Of a stretch of DNA of 49,760 nt, positions 7,102 through 14,837 are shown piece after piece. Each line of letters opens with the position of its first letter. Position 1 is the first letter of the stretch. This stretch comes from Enterobacter soli ATCC BAA-2102 (lineage in GTDB: Bacteria > Pseudomonadota > Gammaproteobacteria > Enterobacterales > Enterobacteriaceae), in the NCBI RefSeq assembly GCF_001654845.1, contig NZ_LXES01000039.1, positions 1 through 49,760 of the forward strand, given 5' to 3'. The position numbers and the translations under genes were made by a program. Under the pieces are notes generated by a model. That model searched no databases, had not been told where the DNA came from, and saw nothing but the letters and a program-made list of their open reading frames with translations.

Positions 7102-8095
7102 ACCTAAACCCGATTTGACCATCGGCTTTTTGCTGATGCGCCAGTTCACCCTGGCCTCGGTGGCCGGGCTGGTGGAGTCGTTGCGTTTTGCCGCCGATGA
7201 GTCTTTCTCCAGCCGACAAATTTTTTGTCGCTGGGAGTGGATGACCTGTGATAACCAGCCGGTGACGGCCAGCTGCGGCCTGCCGGTTTCGCCCACCGCA
7301 ACGCTTGATTTCAGCAAAGCCTGGGACTACTTCGTGATCGCGGGCGGTCTGCTGGAAGAGACGCGCAATCCCCCAGAGTGGCTGTTACAGGCGCTGCGTG
7401 ATTTACATTCGCGCAATATCCCCATCATTACGCTGTGCAGCGGCGCCTTTGTGGCAGGCAACGCCGGGCTGCTGGACGGACGCCACTGCGCAATCCACTT
7501 CACCACCCGCGATGAATTCCGGGTGCGCTTTCCAAAAGCCATTCCGGTAATCGATAAAACCTACATCAAAGACGGCGGCATTATCTCCTGCCCGGGTGGT
7601 ACCGCTATCGATCTGGCGGCGGATCTTATCCGCCAGCACTGCGGGCTGGTGCGCTCGCAGAAGGTGCTGAAATACCTGCTGGTGGATGACGCTTCCCGGC
7701 CTGTGGGAAAGGCAAAACACAACGTCCCGCTGAATGCGCCAGACGTCTATGAAAATGAGCTGGTCAGTAAGGTGATTGCCTTTATGCAGCACCATCTGGA
7801 TTCGCCGATCCCACTCGGTGATGTGGCGGATTTTGCCGGTGTAACGTTTCGCCAGCTGAACCTGATTTTTACCAAATGCACGGGCCACTCGGCGGCGGTC
7901 TACTGGCGAAGCATGAGGCTGGAGCAGGCGCGTAAGTTGATGGCGGATTCGAGCAACAGCATTGATGCCATCGCCGCTGCGACGGGGTTTTCCGATGCCT
8001 CGCATCTGATTTCGTGGTTCCGCAAGCAGTACGGCGAAACGCCCAGTTCGTTCAGAAAACGAAGAAGGGAAGTGGAGAAGCTCGTGAAGGAATAA
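7076..8095 (+). CDS. GlxA-family AraC-type regulator (DJ-1/PfpI plus HTH)
   Basis: The 339-residue protein has an N-terminal class I glutamine-amidotransferase-like (DJ-1/PfpI) domain, about residues 15-185, and a C-terminal AraC DNA-binding domain from about 230 to 330. The nucleophile-elbow sequence LCSGAFVAG is present, as is PGGTAIDLAADL near the end of the sensor domain. The second helix-turn-helix contains IDAIAAATGFSDASHLISWFRK. Such GlxA/FtrA-type activators sense small metabolites. The reading frame overlaps the marR end by 26 bases, with AGGAG five bases before the ATG, so translation may be coupled. A second ATG six bases on is an alternative start. Its targets may be the MFS gene or the decarboxylase operon; no ligand is known. 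Confidence 0.85.
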   Translation: MTMPLTNAEPKPDLTIGFLLMRQFTLASVAGLVESLRFAADESFSSRQIFCRWEWMTCDNQPVTASCGLPVSPTATLDFSKAWDYFVIAGGLLEETRNPPEWLLQALRDLHSRNIPIITLCSGAFVAGNAGLLDGRHCAIHFTTRDEFRVRFPKAIPVIDKTYIKDGGIISCPGGTAIDLAADLIRQHCGLVRSQKVLKYLLVDDASRPVGKAKHNVPLNAPDVYENELVSKVIAFMQHHLDSPIPLGDVADFAGVTFRQLNLIFTKCTGHSAAVYWRSMRLEQARKLMADSSNSIDAIAAATGFSDASHLISWFRKQYGETPSSFRKRRREVEKLVKE

Positions 8096-8096
8096 C

Positions 8097-8122
8097 AAAG
8101 GGCCGCAACGTGCGGCCCTTTT
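8097..8122. terminator. Bidirectional terminator between GlxA-type and MFS genes
   Basis: The sequence AAAGGGCCGCA-ACG-TGCGGCCCTTTT is a perfect stem with flanking A and T runs, placed between two convergent genes. It should end transcripts from both sides. Confidence 0.9.
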
Positions 8123-8125
8123 GGA

Positions 8126-9514
8126 TCATTGAATATGGCGTTTTGGCATCACAACCTGTCGCATGGAAATCGGGTTGCGCGGACGCTCATCATCCAGCGA
8201 GGAGGCATCTTCCAGGCTCCGCGCGGCGGTTTCTGGCGCCAGGAACCACGACACCAGCAGGCCAAAGAAGGTGATCGCGGCAGCGATGTACATTGTGGGT
8301 CCAATCCCAATGCTTTGCAGAGAAACGGGCACCAGCCAGGTCCCAACGGCCGCACCAATGCGTGACAGCGAGGTTCCCACTCCCACGGCCCCGGCGCGGA
8401 TCTCGGTCGGGAAGATTTCGTTCGGGTAGACCAGTTGCAGCACCTGCGCCCCGCCGATAAACAGCGCATACAGACCAAACATCAACAGGATCACCGCTGA
8501 AGGGCCATCGCGAAGGAAGCCGAGCAACAGCAGGGCCAGCCCTGACCACAGGAAGCTGTGCAGCAGGAGTTTACGACGACCAAGGGTGTTCACCAGACGC
8601 GTCGCAATAACGCAGCCCACCACAAACAGCAGGGTAATGGCCACCGAGCCGTAAGATGCCCAGCCGCCGCTCAGGTGCAGGGCTTCCAGCACTTTTGGCG
8701 CAAAGGCATAGACGGCGAACACCGGGATCACGGAACAGGTCCAGAAGACGGTAACAAAAGCCATGCGCTTGCCGTAGCCCGAGTGAAGCAAACTGGCGAA
8801 GGAGAGGTTTTTGCTTTCTGCCTGAGCGGGCAGGTTATCCAGACCAAATTCAGGGCCATATACGCGGCGGATGATCGCTTCGGCCTCAGCGTGACGTCCT
8901 TTGCTCATCAGCCAGCGTGGGGATTCCGGCGTGCCGAGACGGACCAGGAACAGCAGAGCGCCAATCACGGCAGTACTGGCAAGCGTCAGGCGCCAGGCAT
9001 CGGGGCCGCCGAAGTGCAGAATGGCTTCACCGGTCAGATAGGCCACCGCCGCACCGGCAAACCACAGGATAGTGAGGGTTGCCAGGCAAGGGCCACGGTT
9101 TTTCTTCGGCAGAAACTCCACCAGGAAAGCAGTCGCGACCGGGTATTCAATCCCGACGGCAACCCCGTTCATAAAGCGCAGGGCAAACAGCATTTCACCG
9201 CTTTGCACCCAGTATTGCGCAAGGGAGCAGACAACGAACAGCGTTGGGCCGACGAAGTAGAGCACGCGACGGCCAAGGCGGTCGGTCAGGGCGCCGCCGA
9301 TAAAGCCGCCAAAGAAGATGCCGATCAGCGCCGACGCGGCAATCAGCCCTTCCCAGAAGGCGCTGAGACCAAGGGCAGGGGAGACTTTCATCATGGCGAT
9401 ACCGATGATGCTCAGTACATAGCCGTCAACAAAAGAACCCCCGCCAGAGCGTACGGTCAACAACCGGTGGAAGCGGTTAAGTGGAACGTCTTCTACAGAA
9501 ATGGTATTTGACAT
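8126..9514 (-). CDS. MFS transporter, sugar-porter / metabolite:H+ symporter type
   Basis: The 462-residue membrane protein is a major facilitator with twelve likely transmembrane helices in two halves. The loop GGALTDRLGRRVLYF after helix 2 and RLVNTLGRRKLL in the second half are the classic D-R-x-G-R-R and related motifs. PESPRWLMSKGRHAEAE after helix 6 is the sugar-porter/aromatic-acid symporter signature. The start at 9514 has AGGAG upstream. It is convergent with the GlxA-type regulator and close to an aromatic-acid decarboxylase operon, so transport of an aromatic or other organic acid is a reasonable guess but is not shown by the sequence. An inverted repeat lies about 55 bases upstream of its start. 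Confidence 0.85.
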   Translation of the reverse strand: MSNTISVEDVPLNRFHRLLTVRSGGGSFVDGYVLSIIGIAMMKVSPALGLSAFWEGLIAASALIGIFFGGFIGGALTDRLGRRVLYFVGPTLFVVCSLAQYWVQSGEMLFALRFMNGVAVGIEYPVATAFLVEFLPKKNRGPCLATLTILWFAGAAVAYLTGEAILHFGGPDAWRLTLASTAVIGALLFLVRLGTPESPRWLMSKGRHAEAEAIIRRVYGPEFGLDNLPAQAESKNLSFASLLHSGYGKRMAFVTVFWTCSVIPVFAVYAFAPKVLEALHLSGGWASYGSVAITLLFVVGCVIATRLVNTLGRRKLLLHSFLWSGLALLLLGFLRDGPSAVILLMFGLYALFIGGAQVLQLVYPNEIFPTEIRAGAVGVGTSLSRIGAAVGTWLVPVSLQSIGIGPTMYIAAAITFFGLLVSWFLAPETAARSLEDASSLDDERPRNPISMRQVVMPKRHIQ

Positions 9515-9567
9515 GGTAACTCCTGTCTTTCCCCGACGTCGTTGAATTAACAGTATTGGGCATCGCA

Positions 9568-9601
9568 GTAATAAACCTTATTAGCGATGGAGGTTTATTA
9601 C
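9568..9601. promoter_or_regulatory. Ten-base inverted repeat upstream of the MFS gene
   Basis: GTAATAAACC (9568-9577) and GGTTTATTAC (9592-9601) are perfect inverted repeats 14 bases apart. The spacer and flank add a second imperfect pair (CATCGC and GCGATG). This could be an operator for a dimeric regulator or a leader stem-loop. The rest of 9515-9827 shows no gene. Confidence 0.5.
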
Positions 9602-9827
9602 AGGCGCACAACGCCAGTGCCGTTATTCAACGATCACGGAATAAATGTAGGTCAGGTAAGATCGTTAAAACGTTATCCAGAGCAGATAAAGCGATCTCAA
9701 TAAATCAATAACTCGTCGTTTCTGTTATGCAGAGTGTTTCATGGCAAATACTCCTCCGGTGCAGGATGGTCGGATAAGATGTTTTTTATTATTAGGGTCT
9801 TACTTACTTTCTTTTTAATACGGGCCG

Positions 9828-10739
9828 TTATGAGGCCTCGCGATGTATCTTTTTTCGTTCAACGCTGCGGGTAGACCACCAGCAGATAAGCGATCCCAGG
9901 CTAACCATTGCGGTGCCCTGCCAGAACGACAGCGCCAGGTGTGAATTCAGCATAAAGGCCGCCAGGACTGCCGAAACAATCGGAATAAAGTAGGATGCCG
10001 CCGCCAGCACCGTGACATTGCCGTGCAGTATTCCCACGTTCCAGGCCGCATAGCCAAAGCCCATGGCGATGGCCGCCAGCAGCAGGCTGATCCACGAATG
10101 CCACGACAGCACAAACTCAGGCTGCGGTGATATCAGGTATTTCGTCCATAATGTCAGCGCCGTTAAAATAAAGAATAAGGTGATGCCATTATTTCCTTTG
10201 GCGATAAATTTCGTTACCACACAATATATTGCCCAGATAATTGCGCCGCTGAAGGCCAGGCCATAACTGAGCGGGTTTTCCATCACGTTATGGGTCATCT
10301 CGCTAAAAGAGAAACCTTGATCGCCACCTAATACCCGGCATATTCCGGCTACGGCTAAAATAACGCCGGGAATAATCAGCGGGCTGGTTTTCTGACGATT
10401 AACAATGACCGCCAGTAAAATTGTCATACTCGGCCAGAGGTAATTCACCATGCCGACCTCAATCGCCTGGCGGCCCGTATGGGTAAATCCCAGCGACAGC
10501 GACAGACAGAGTTCGTAGCAGACGAACAGAATGCTGCCCACAATCAGGTAGCTGCGCGGAAACTGCCGCAGATTGGGAAAACCGACCGTAAACAGCAGCA
10601 GCACTGCACTACAGGAGTAGATCAGCGCTGCACCTCCTATCGGGCCAAAACCTTCGCTCACGCTTTTAATCAGGCCGACAATGGCGCTCCAGAGCAGGAT
10701 GGCTATCAGTCCAATGAGTGTCGCTTTCTTCTGGGGCAT
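9828..10739 (-). CDS. yddG: Aromatic amino acid exporter, YddG-like (DMT/EamA family)
   Basis: This 303-residue inner-membrane protein has ten likely transmembrane helices and resembles E. coli YddG. Matching segments include KATLIGLIAILLWS at the N-terminus, QAIEVGMVNYLWPSMTIL, ENPLSYGLAFSGAIIWA and AAWNVGILHGNVTV. YddG exports aromatic amino acids and some analogues by facilitated diffusion or exchange. The genomic place differs from E. coli yddG, so it could be a paralogue. The start at 10739 has AGAGG upstream. It is divergent from the DapA-like operon, with an AT-rich 385-base gap holding repeated motifs. It may export an amine or amino acid linked to that operon, but this is only positional. 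Confidence 0.82.
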   Translation of the reverse strand: MPQKKATLIGLIAILLWSAIVGLIKSVSEGFGPIGGAALIYSCSAVLLLFTVGFPNLRQFPRSYLIVGSILFVCYELCLSLSLGFTHTGRQAIEVGMVNYLWPSMTILLAVIVNRQKTSPLIIPGVILAVAGICRVLGGDQGFSFSEMTHNVMENPLSYGLAFSGAIIWAIYCVVTKFIAKGNNGITLFFILTALTLWTKYLISPQPEFVLSWHSWISLLLAAIAMGFGYAAWNVGILHGNVTVLAAASYFIPIVSAVLAAFMLNSHLALSFWQGTAMVSLGSLICWWSTRSVERKKIHREAS

Positions 10740-10892
10740 ACCCGATACCTCTGTTTACATTTTGGTCACAACCAGCGCGGCTGGCTGTTAAATTCTGGTT
10801 AAATCTTGCCTTAAAACTATGCTTCCGTGTTGACGCTGTAAATACGTCTCCAGGGGCAATAATTCCGGAATGTGATCGTTATCTGAAATCAT

Positions 10893-10975
10893 GTAGAAAA
10901 TTACTACCTAAAAAAATAACTTATAACTACATGAATAATAATAATTAAATTTTAACTATGTGTAGAAATTTACTA
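10893..10975. repeat. Repeated GTAGAAAWTTACTA motif in divergent promoter region
   Basis: GTAGAAAATTACTAC (10893-10907) and GTAGAAATTTACTA (10962-10975) are two copies of one near-palindromic motif, 69 bases apart. They sit in the AT-rich gap between yddG and the DapA-like gene and look like paired regulator sites. No gene is seen in 10740-11124. Confidence 0.45.
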
Positions 10976-11001
10976 TTCTGACGTATTTACTTTGTATTTT
11001 T

Positions 11002-11012
11002 CATGTATACAA
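11002..11012. promoter_or_regulatory. Candidate GntR/FCD operator upstream of the DapA-like gene
   Basis: CATGTATACAA contains the palindrome TGTATACA. The reverse complement of the same 11 bases occurs at 14723-14733, before the FAD oxidase gene. GntR/FCD regulators often bind short palindromes of this kind, and a GntR gene lies in the cluster. Confidence 0.5.
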
Positions 11013-11124
11013 AAAATATTCATCCATTGACCTCTTTCACGCCTGTGTGCAAATTTTTAACAAACGCAGTCTGATGGGCTGCTGAGCAGACTGTCATGGT
11101 CGTGAATTCCCCCTGGAGGTTATC

Positions 11125-12027
11125 GTGTTGAAATTTGAAGGTATCTACACCCCTGCAATTACCCCTTACGCAGCCGATGGCAGCATTGATTTCGCCCGCT
11201 TTGCAGATGTGCTGGAGTCCCTGATTGAAGGCCGCGTGCACGGCATCATCATTGGCGGCTCAACCGGCGAATACTATGCCCAGAGCGCGCAAGAGCGTAA
11301 GGCGCTGGCGGAACATGCCCGCCAGGTGATTGGCAACCGTCTGCCGCTGATTGTCGGTACCGGTGCCATCCGGACTGAAGACGCGGTGGACTACGCGAAG
11401 CACGCCCGTGAAATCAAAGCCGATGCGATTCTGGTCACCTCGCCGCCTTATGCGCTGCCAACTGAGCTGGAAAACGCCCATCACGCACTGACGGTGGATA
11501 AAGCGGCACAGCTGCCGATCATGCTCTACAACTACCCGGGCCGTATGGGCATCACCATGGGGGATACTTACTTCCGCGAAGTGAGCCGCTCGTCCAACGT
11601 GGTGGCAATTAAAGAAAGCTCGGGTGATTTCAACAACCTGCATCTGCTGGCCTGCAAATTCCCGAATATTGCGCTTTCATGCGGATGGGACGATCAGGCG
11701 CTGGAATTTTTCGCCTGGGGCGCGAGCAGCTGGGTATGTGCCGGCTCCAACTTTATTCCACGTGAACATGTGGCGCTGTATGAAGCCTGCGTCGTGGAAA
11801 AAGACTTCGCGAAAGGGCGCAAGATCATGGCTGCCATGATGCCGCTGATGAACTTCCTTGATGGCGGCAAGTTTGTGCAGTCCATTCGTTACGGCTGCGA
11901 GCTGAACGGTCTGACCTCGGGTCAGGTACGTGCGCCGCTGCAAAGCCTGGATGAAGAAGAGAAAGCACAGCTGAAAGCCGTGATTGCCGATGTGAAACGC
12001 AACGTGGCTGCGGTTACGGCAGCGTAA
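11125..12027 (+). CDS. DapA-family lyase/dehydratase (dihydrodipicolinate synthase superfamily)
   Basis: The 300-residue protein is a TIM-barrel class I aldolase of the DapA/N-acetylneuraminate lyase superfamily. The GSTGE motif (45-49), Tyr135 in LYNYPGR and the Schiff-base lysine Lys163 in VAIKESSGD are all in place, and Arg140 fits binding of a keto-acid carboxylate. It is unlikely to be the biosynthetic DapA because it heads a catabolic operon: the aldehyde dehydrogenase starts nine bases after its stop. DapA-like deaminases and dehydratases paired with a semialdehyde dehydrogenase are known in hydroxyproline and glucarate-type breakdown. The start is GTG with GGAGG five bases upstream; TTG at 11128 is less likely. 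The substrate is unassigned. Confidence 0.85.
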   Translation: MLKFEGIYTPAITPYAADGSIDFARFADVLESLIEGRVHGIIIGGSTGEYYAQSAQERKALAEHARQVIGNRLPLIVGTGAIRTEDAVDYAKHAREIKADAILVTSPPYALPTELENAHHALTVDKAAQLPIMLYNYPGRMGITMGDTYFREVSRSSNVVAIKESSGDFNNLHLLACKFPNIALSCGWDDQALEFFAWGASSWVCAGSNFIPREHVALYEACVVEKDFAKGRKIMAAMMPLMNFLDGGKFVQSIRYGCELNGLTSGQVRAPLQSLDEEEKAQLKAVIADVKRNVAAVTAA

Positions 12028-12036
12028 GGGGGCAGG

Positions 12037-13536
12037 ATGAAACAGCTTCAGACACTCAATGATGTCACGCGCCTCGCCCATGAACTTCAGCTGGCGGACA
12101 AGGCGTTTATCAACGGTGGTTTTGTTCCGGCCCACTCCGGGAAAACCCTGGTCACGCGCAATCCGGCAACCGGCGAGGTTATCGGCAACATCGCCGCCTG
12201 TGATGTCACCGATGTTAACGCCGCCGTGAGTGCGGCTCGCGCAGCCTTTGAGGCCGGAAGCTGGAGCAAACGGTCGCCGGGTGAACGCAAGGCAGTGCTG
12301 CTAAAACTGGCGGCAATGATGGAGCAGGAGCTTGAGCCGCTGGCGGTGCTGGAAAGCCTCGACAGCGGTAAGCCGGTCAGCGAGTGTCTGGCGGTGGACG
12401 TGCCTGAAACCATTCATGTGCTGAAGTGGCACGCGGAAGCCATCGATAAGATTTACGATCACACCGCACCGACAGGCAACGCGCTGGCGCTGGTGGTGCG
12501 TGAGCCGATTGGGGTGGTGGGCTGCGTCCTGCCGTGGAACTTCCCGCTGCTGATGCTGGCCTGGAAAATTGGCCCGGCCCTGGCGGCGGGCTGTTCGGTG
12601 GTGGTGAAACCGGCGGAACAGACCTCGCTGACGTCCCTTCGCGTGGCGGAACTGGCGTTTGAAGCGGGCGTCCCGGCCGGTGTGCTGAACATCGTCACCG
12701 GCACGGGCAAAGAGGTAGGCGAGCCGATTGGCCTGCATCCCGATATCGACATGGTGAGCTTTACCGGCTCCACGGCAACCGGGCGTCGTTTCCTGCATTA
12801 TGCAGCGGAATCTAACCTCAAGAAGGTGGTGCTGGAGTGCGGCGGCAAAAATCCGGCGCTGGTGTTTAACGATGCTGACGATATCGCCGCAGTGGCCGGA
12901 CACGTGCTAAACGGTGCGTTCTGGAACATGGGCGAAAACTGCTCGGCCACCTCGCGCCTGCTGGTGCAGGAAGAGGTGAAAGAAGCATTACTGGCAGAGA
13001 TGGCGAAGCAGATAAGTGGCTGGACGATGGGCAACCCGCTCGATCCGAACAACCGTCTGGGGACGATGATCTCGCCTGACCACTTCAGCAAGGTAAGCAG
13101 TTACCTCGACACCGCGCGTCAGGAAGGTCTGCGCGTGCTGCACGGTGGCAACACGGAGCAGGGGGCTTACGTCCAGCCGACCATTATCGACGGCGTAACG
13201 CCGGAAAGTGCGCTGTTCCGGGAAGAGATCTTCGGCCCGGTGCTCTGTGTCACCACCTTTAAAACGGAAGCCGAAGCCATTGCGCTGGCCAATGACACCC
13301 CGTACGGGCTGGCGGCGTCGGTGTATACCGGTGCGCTTAATCGCGCCATCCGCGTATCCCGTGCGATCCGCGCCGGAACGGTGACCGTAAACTGCTTCGG
13401 CGAAGGGGATGCCACCACACCGTTTGGCGGCTATAAGCAGTCGGGGTTTGGTGGACGTGATAAGTCGGTCTTCGCGCTCGATCAGTACACCGAACTGAAG
13501 ACCATCTGGATTGACGTCTCTGAAAGCGACGCCTGA
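12037..13536 (+). CDS. NAD(P)-dependent aldehyde dehydrogenase, PuuC-like
   Basis: The 499-residue enzyme is a full-length class 1/2 aldehyde dehydrogenase and resembles PuuC of putrescine breakdown. VVGCVLPWNFPLLM is the conserved substrate and cofactor region, VSFTGSTATGR the NAD-binding loop, Glu267 in VLECGGKNP the general base and Cys302 in GENCSAT the nucleophile. EEIFGPVL and the C-terminal KQSGFGGRD are also typical. It oxidises an aldehyde, probably a semialdehyde made by the FAD oxidase or the DapA-like lyase in the same cluster. It is nine bases downstream of the lyase gene, with an AGG-rich ribosome binding site. It is probably not PuuC itself, since the other puu genes are not here. 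Substrate is inferred only by context. Confidence 0.88.
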   Translation: MKQLQTLNDVTRLAHELQLADKAFINGGFVPAHSGKTLVTRNPATGEVIGNIAACDVTDVNAAVSAARAAFEAGSWSKRSPGERKAVLLKLAAMMEQELEPLAVLESLDSGKPVSECLAVDVPETIHVLKWHAEAIDKIYDHTAPTGNALALVVREPIGVVGCVLPWNFPLLMLAWKIGPALAAGCSVVVKPAEQTSLTSLRVAELAFEAGVPAGVLNIVTGTGKEVGEPIGLHPDIDMVSFTGSTATGRRFLHYAAESNLKKVVLECGGKNPALVFNDADDIAAVAGHVLNGAFWNMGENCSATSRLLVQEEVKEALLAEMAKQISGWTMGNPLDPNNRLGTMISPDHFSKVSSYLDTARQEGLRVLHGGNTEQGAYVQPTIIDGVTPESALFREEIFGPVLCVTTFKTEAEAIALANDTPYGLAASVYTGALNRAIRVSRAIRAGTVTVNCFGEGDATTPFGGYKQSGFGGRDKSVFALDQYTELKTIWIDVSESDA

Positions 13537-13540
13537 AGCC

Positions 13541-13819
13541 GTGTTTAACGGTCTGGAAGACAGAGTGCATTTCTATTTCTGTCTTCTGGTGGCGGTGGGG
13601 CTGTCCAGAAAACAGGGACGCATCACCTCTAACCGGCAAAAAAATGCCTTTATTATGAAGTGGCTAAAAAATGCCGGGCAGATTGCCGCTTTTCGCCAGC
13701 GCGCCAGCAGTGAAATAGTCTGGCTGCGCGGCGAGATTTTACGCCATCCGCCTGACCGGGATCTGGAGCCGGTTCTGATGTTGATCTACCGGACTGCCAG
13801 TGAAATGCGCAGAACGTGA
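13541..13819 (+). CDS. Possible small hypothetical protein
   Basis: A frame after the aldehyde dehydrogenase could code for about 92 residues from a GTG at 13541, or 54 residues from an ATG at 13685. Codon choice in the second half (many CTG, CGC, GAA and GCC) looks coding, and the end has WLRGEILRHPPD and LMLIYRTASEMRRT. I recognise no family. No clear ribosome binding site precedes either start. It could be a small operon member, or a relic of a longer gene. The rest of 13537-13902 holds nothing more than the probable gntR promoter. Confidence 0.3.
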   Translation: MFNGLEDRVHFYFCLLVAVGLSRKQGRITSNRQKNAFIMKWLKNAGQIAAFRQRASSEIVWLRGEILRHPPDRDLEPVLMLIYRTASEMRRT

Positions 13820-13902
13820 TCGCCGCTGTTGATAATTTTTGCTGTAGCGCATTTTTATAGGTAGGTTAAGCAGGATCAGAGGTCGATTTTCAGGAGGCGG
13901 TA

Positions 13903-14592
13903 ATGAGAACGGGGAAGGCAGCGCTGTATGAGGATCTCAAGCGTCATATCTTAACCATGGAGCTGGATCCGGATGAGTTGCTGGATGAAGCCAGCCTGAC
14001 TGCGCAGTACGGCCTGTCGCGCACACCGGTACGCGAAGTATTTCAGCGCCTGGCGGGGGAAGGGTATCTCGAAATCGTGGAAAAGCGCGGCGTACGCGTG
14101 ATCCCGATGAGCCACGCCACACTGCGTAATTTCTTCCTGGTGGCACCGATGATCTACGCGGCTACGGGCCGTCTTGCGGTGCAGCATTACAAACCGGCGC
14201 AATTAAAAGCGCTGAAAGAAACGCAGAAACGCTTTCGAAAAGCGGTGCAGAGCCATGATGCTGAAGCGCTGGCGCTGGAAAACAACCGTTTTCACGAGAT
14301 CATGGGCGAGATGGCGGCTAACCCCTATCTGCAACCCAGTCTTGGACGCTTGCTGATTGACCATTGCCGCATTGGCCACACTTTCTTCCGCCCGCAAAAT
14401 GATGATATGGAGCGACGTTTACAGCTGGCGGCCGATCATCACGATGCATTTATCGCCGCCCTGGAAGCGCGCGACGAGCAGGCGGTGGTGGATCTGGTGT
14501 TTGAGCACTGGGAGTTGTCCCGGGAAAATATGGAGATCTTTATTGCGCCGCAGGGGCTTAAAGCGGATGAACGCGTCCAGTCACCTGAATAA
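13903..14592 (+). CDS. GntR-family regulator with FCD domain
   Basis: The 229-residue protein has an N-terminal winged helix (LYEDLKRHILTMEL through LTAQYGLSRTPVREVFQRL and GYLEIVEKRGVRVIP), followed by an all-helical FCD sensor domain. The metal/ligand-binding FCD pattern is visible in NNRFHEIMGEMAANPYL and in the later DHHDAFIAALEARDEQAV with its histidine. FadR-subfamily regulators of this kind control catabolism of amino acids and organic acids and respond to a pathway intermediate. It lies between the aldehyde dehydrogenase and FAD oxidase genes. AGGAGG is placed before the ATG. The TGTATACA words upstream of the lyase and the oxidase are the best operator candidates. Confidence 0.88.
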   Translation: MRTGKAALYEDLKRHILTMELDPDELLDEASLTAQYGLSRTPVREVFQRLAGEGYLEIVEKRGVRVIPMSHATLRNFFLVAPMIYAATGRLAVQHYKPAQLKALKETQKRFRKAVQSHDAEALALENNRFHEIMGEMAANPYLQPSLGRLLIDHCRIGHTFFRPQNDDMERRLQLAADHHDAFIAALEARDEQAVVDLVFEHWELSRENMEIFIAPQGLKADERVQSPE

Positions 14593-14722
14593 CCCTACCT
14601 GACGACACGCCTGCTGGCGTTCGCTGGCGGGTTTATCTTTGCATCGAAATACCCTTTTTCGCCGCGCGTTCGGGGGCTTTCGCACGTCTATATTAACCCT
14701 TAGTTAACTATTTTTATACTTG

Positions 14723-14733
14723 TTGTATACATG
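14723..14733. promoter_or_regulatory. Candidate GntR/FCD operator upstream of the FAD oxidase
   Basis: TTGTATACATG is the exact reverse complement of the word at 11002-11012. It lies about 105 bases before the oxidase start, and a related ATATACAT follows at 14736-14743. No gene is visible in 14593-14837. Confidence 0.5.
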
Positions 14734-14837
14734 AGATATACATCACGTATTCATTTTTTTAGCCTGGCTAACATGATTTCAGCAACGCTTATTCACGTAA
14801 GCGAAAGAAAAAATGACAGCGTACCGGAGTAACCAAC

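Noticed and set aside
12037..13536. Naming the aldehyde dehydrogenase puuC and the oxidase puuB
   Set aside because: Other puu genes are absent and a DapA-like lyase is part of the operon, so a different pathway is likely.
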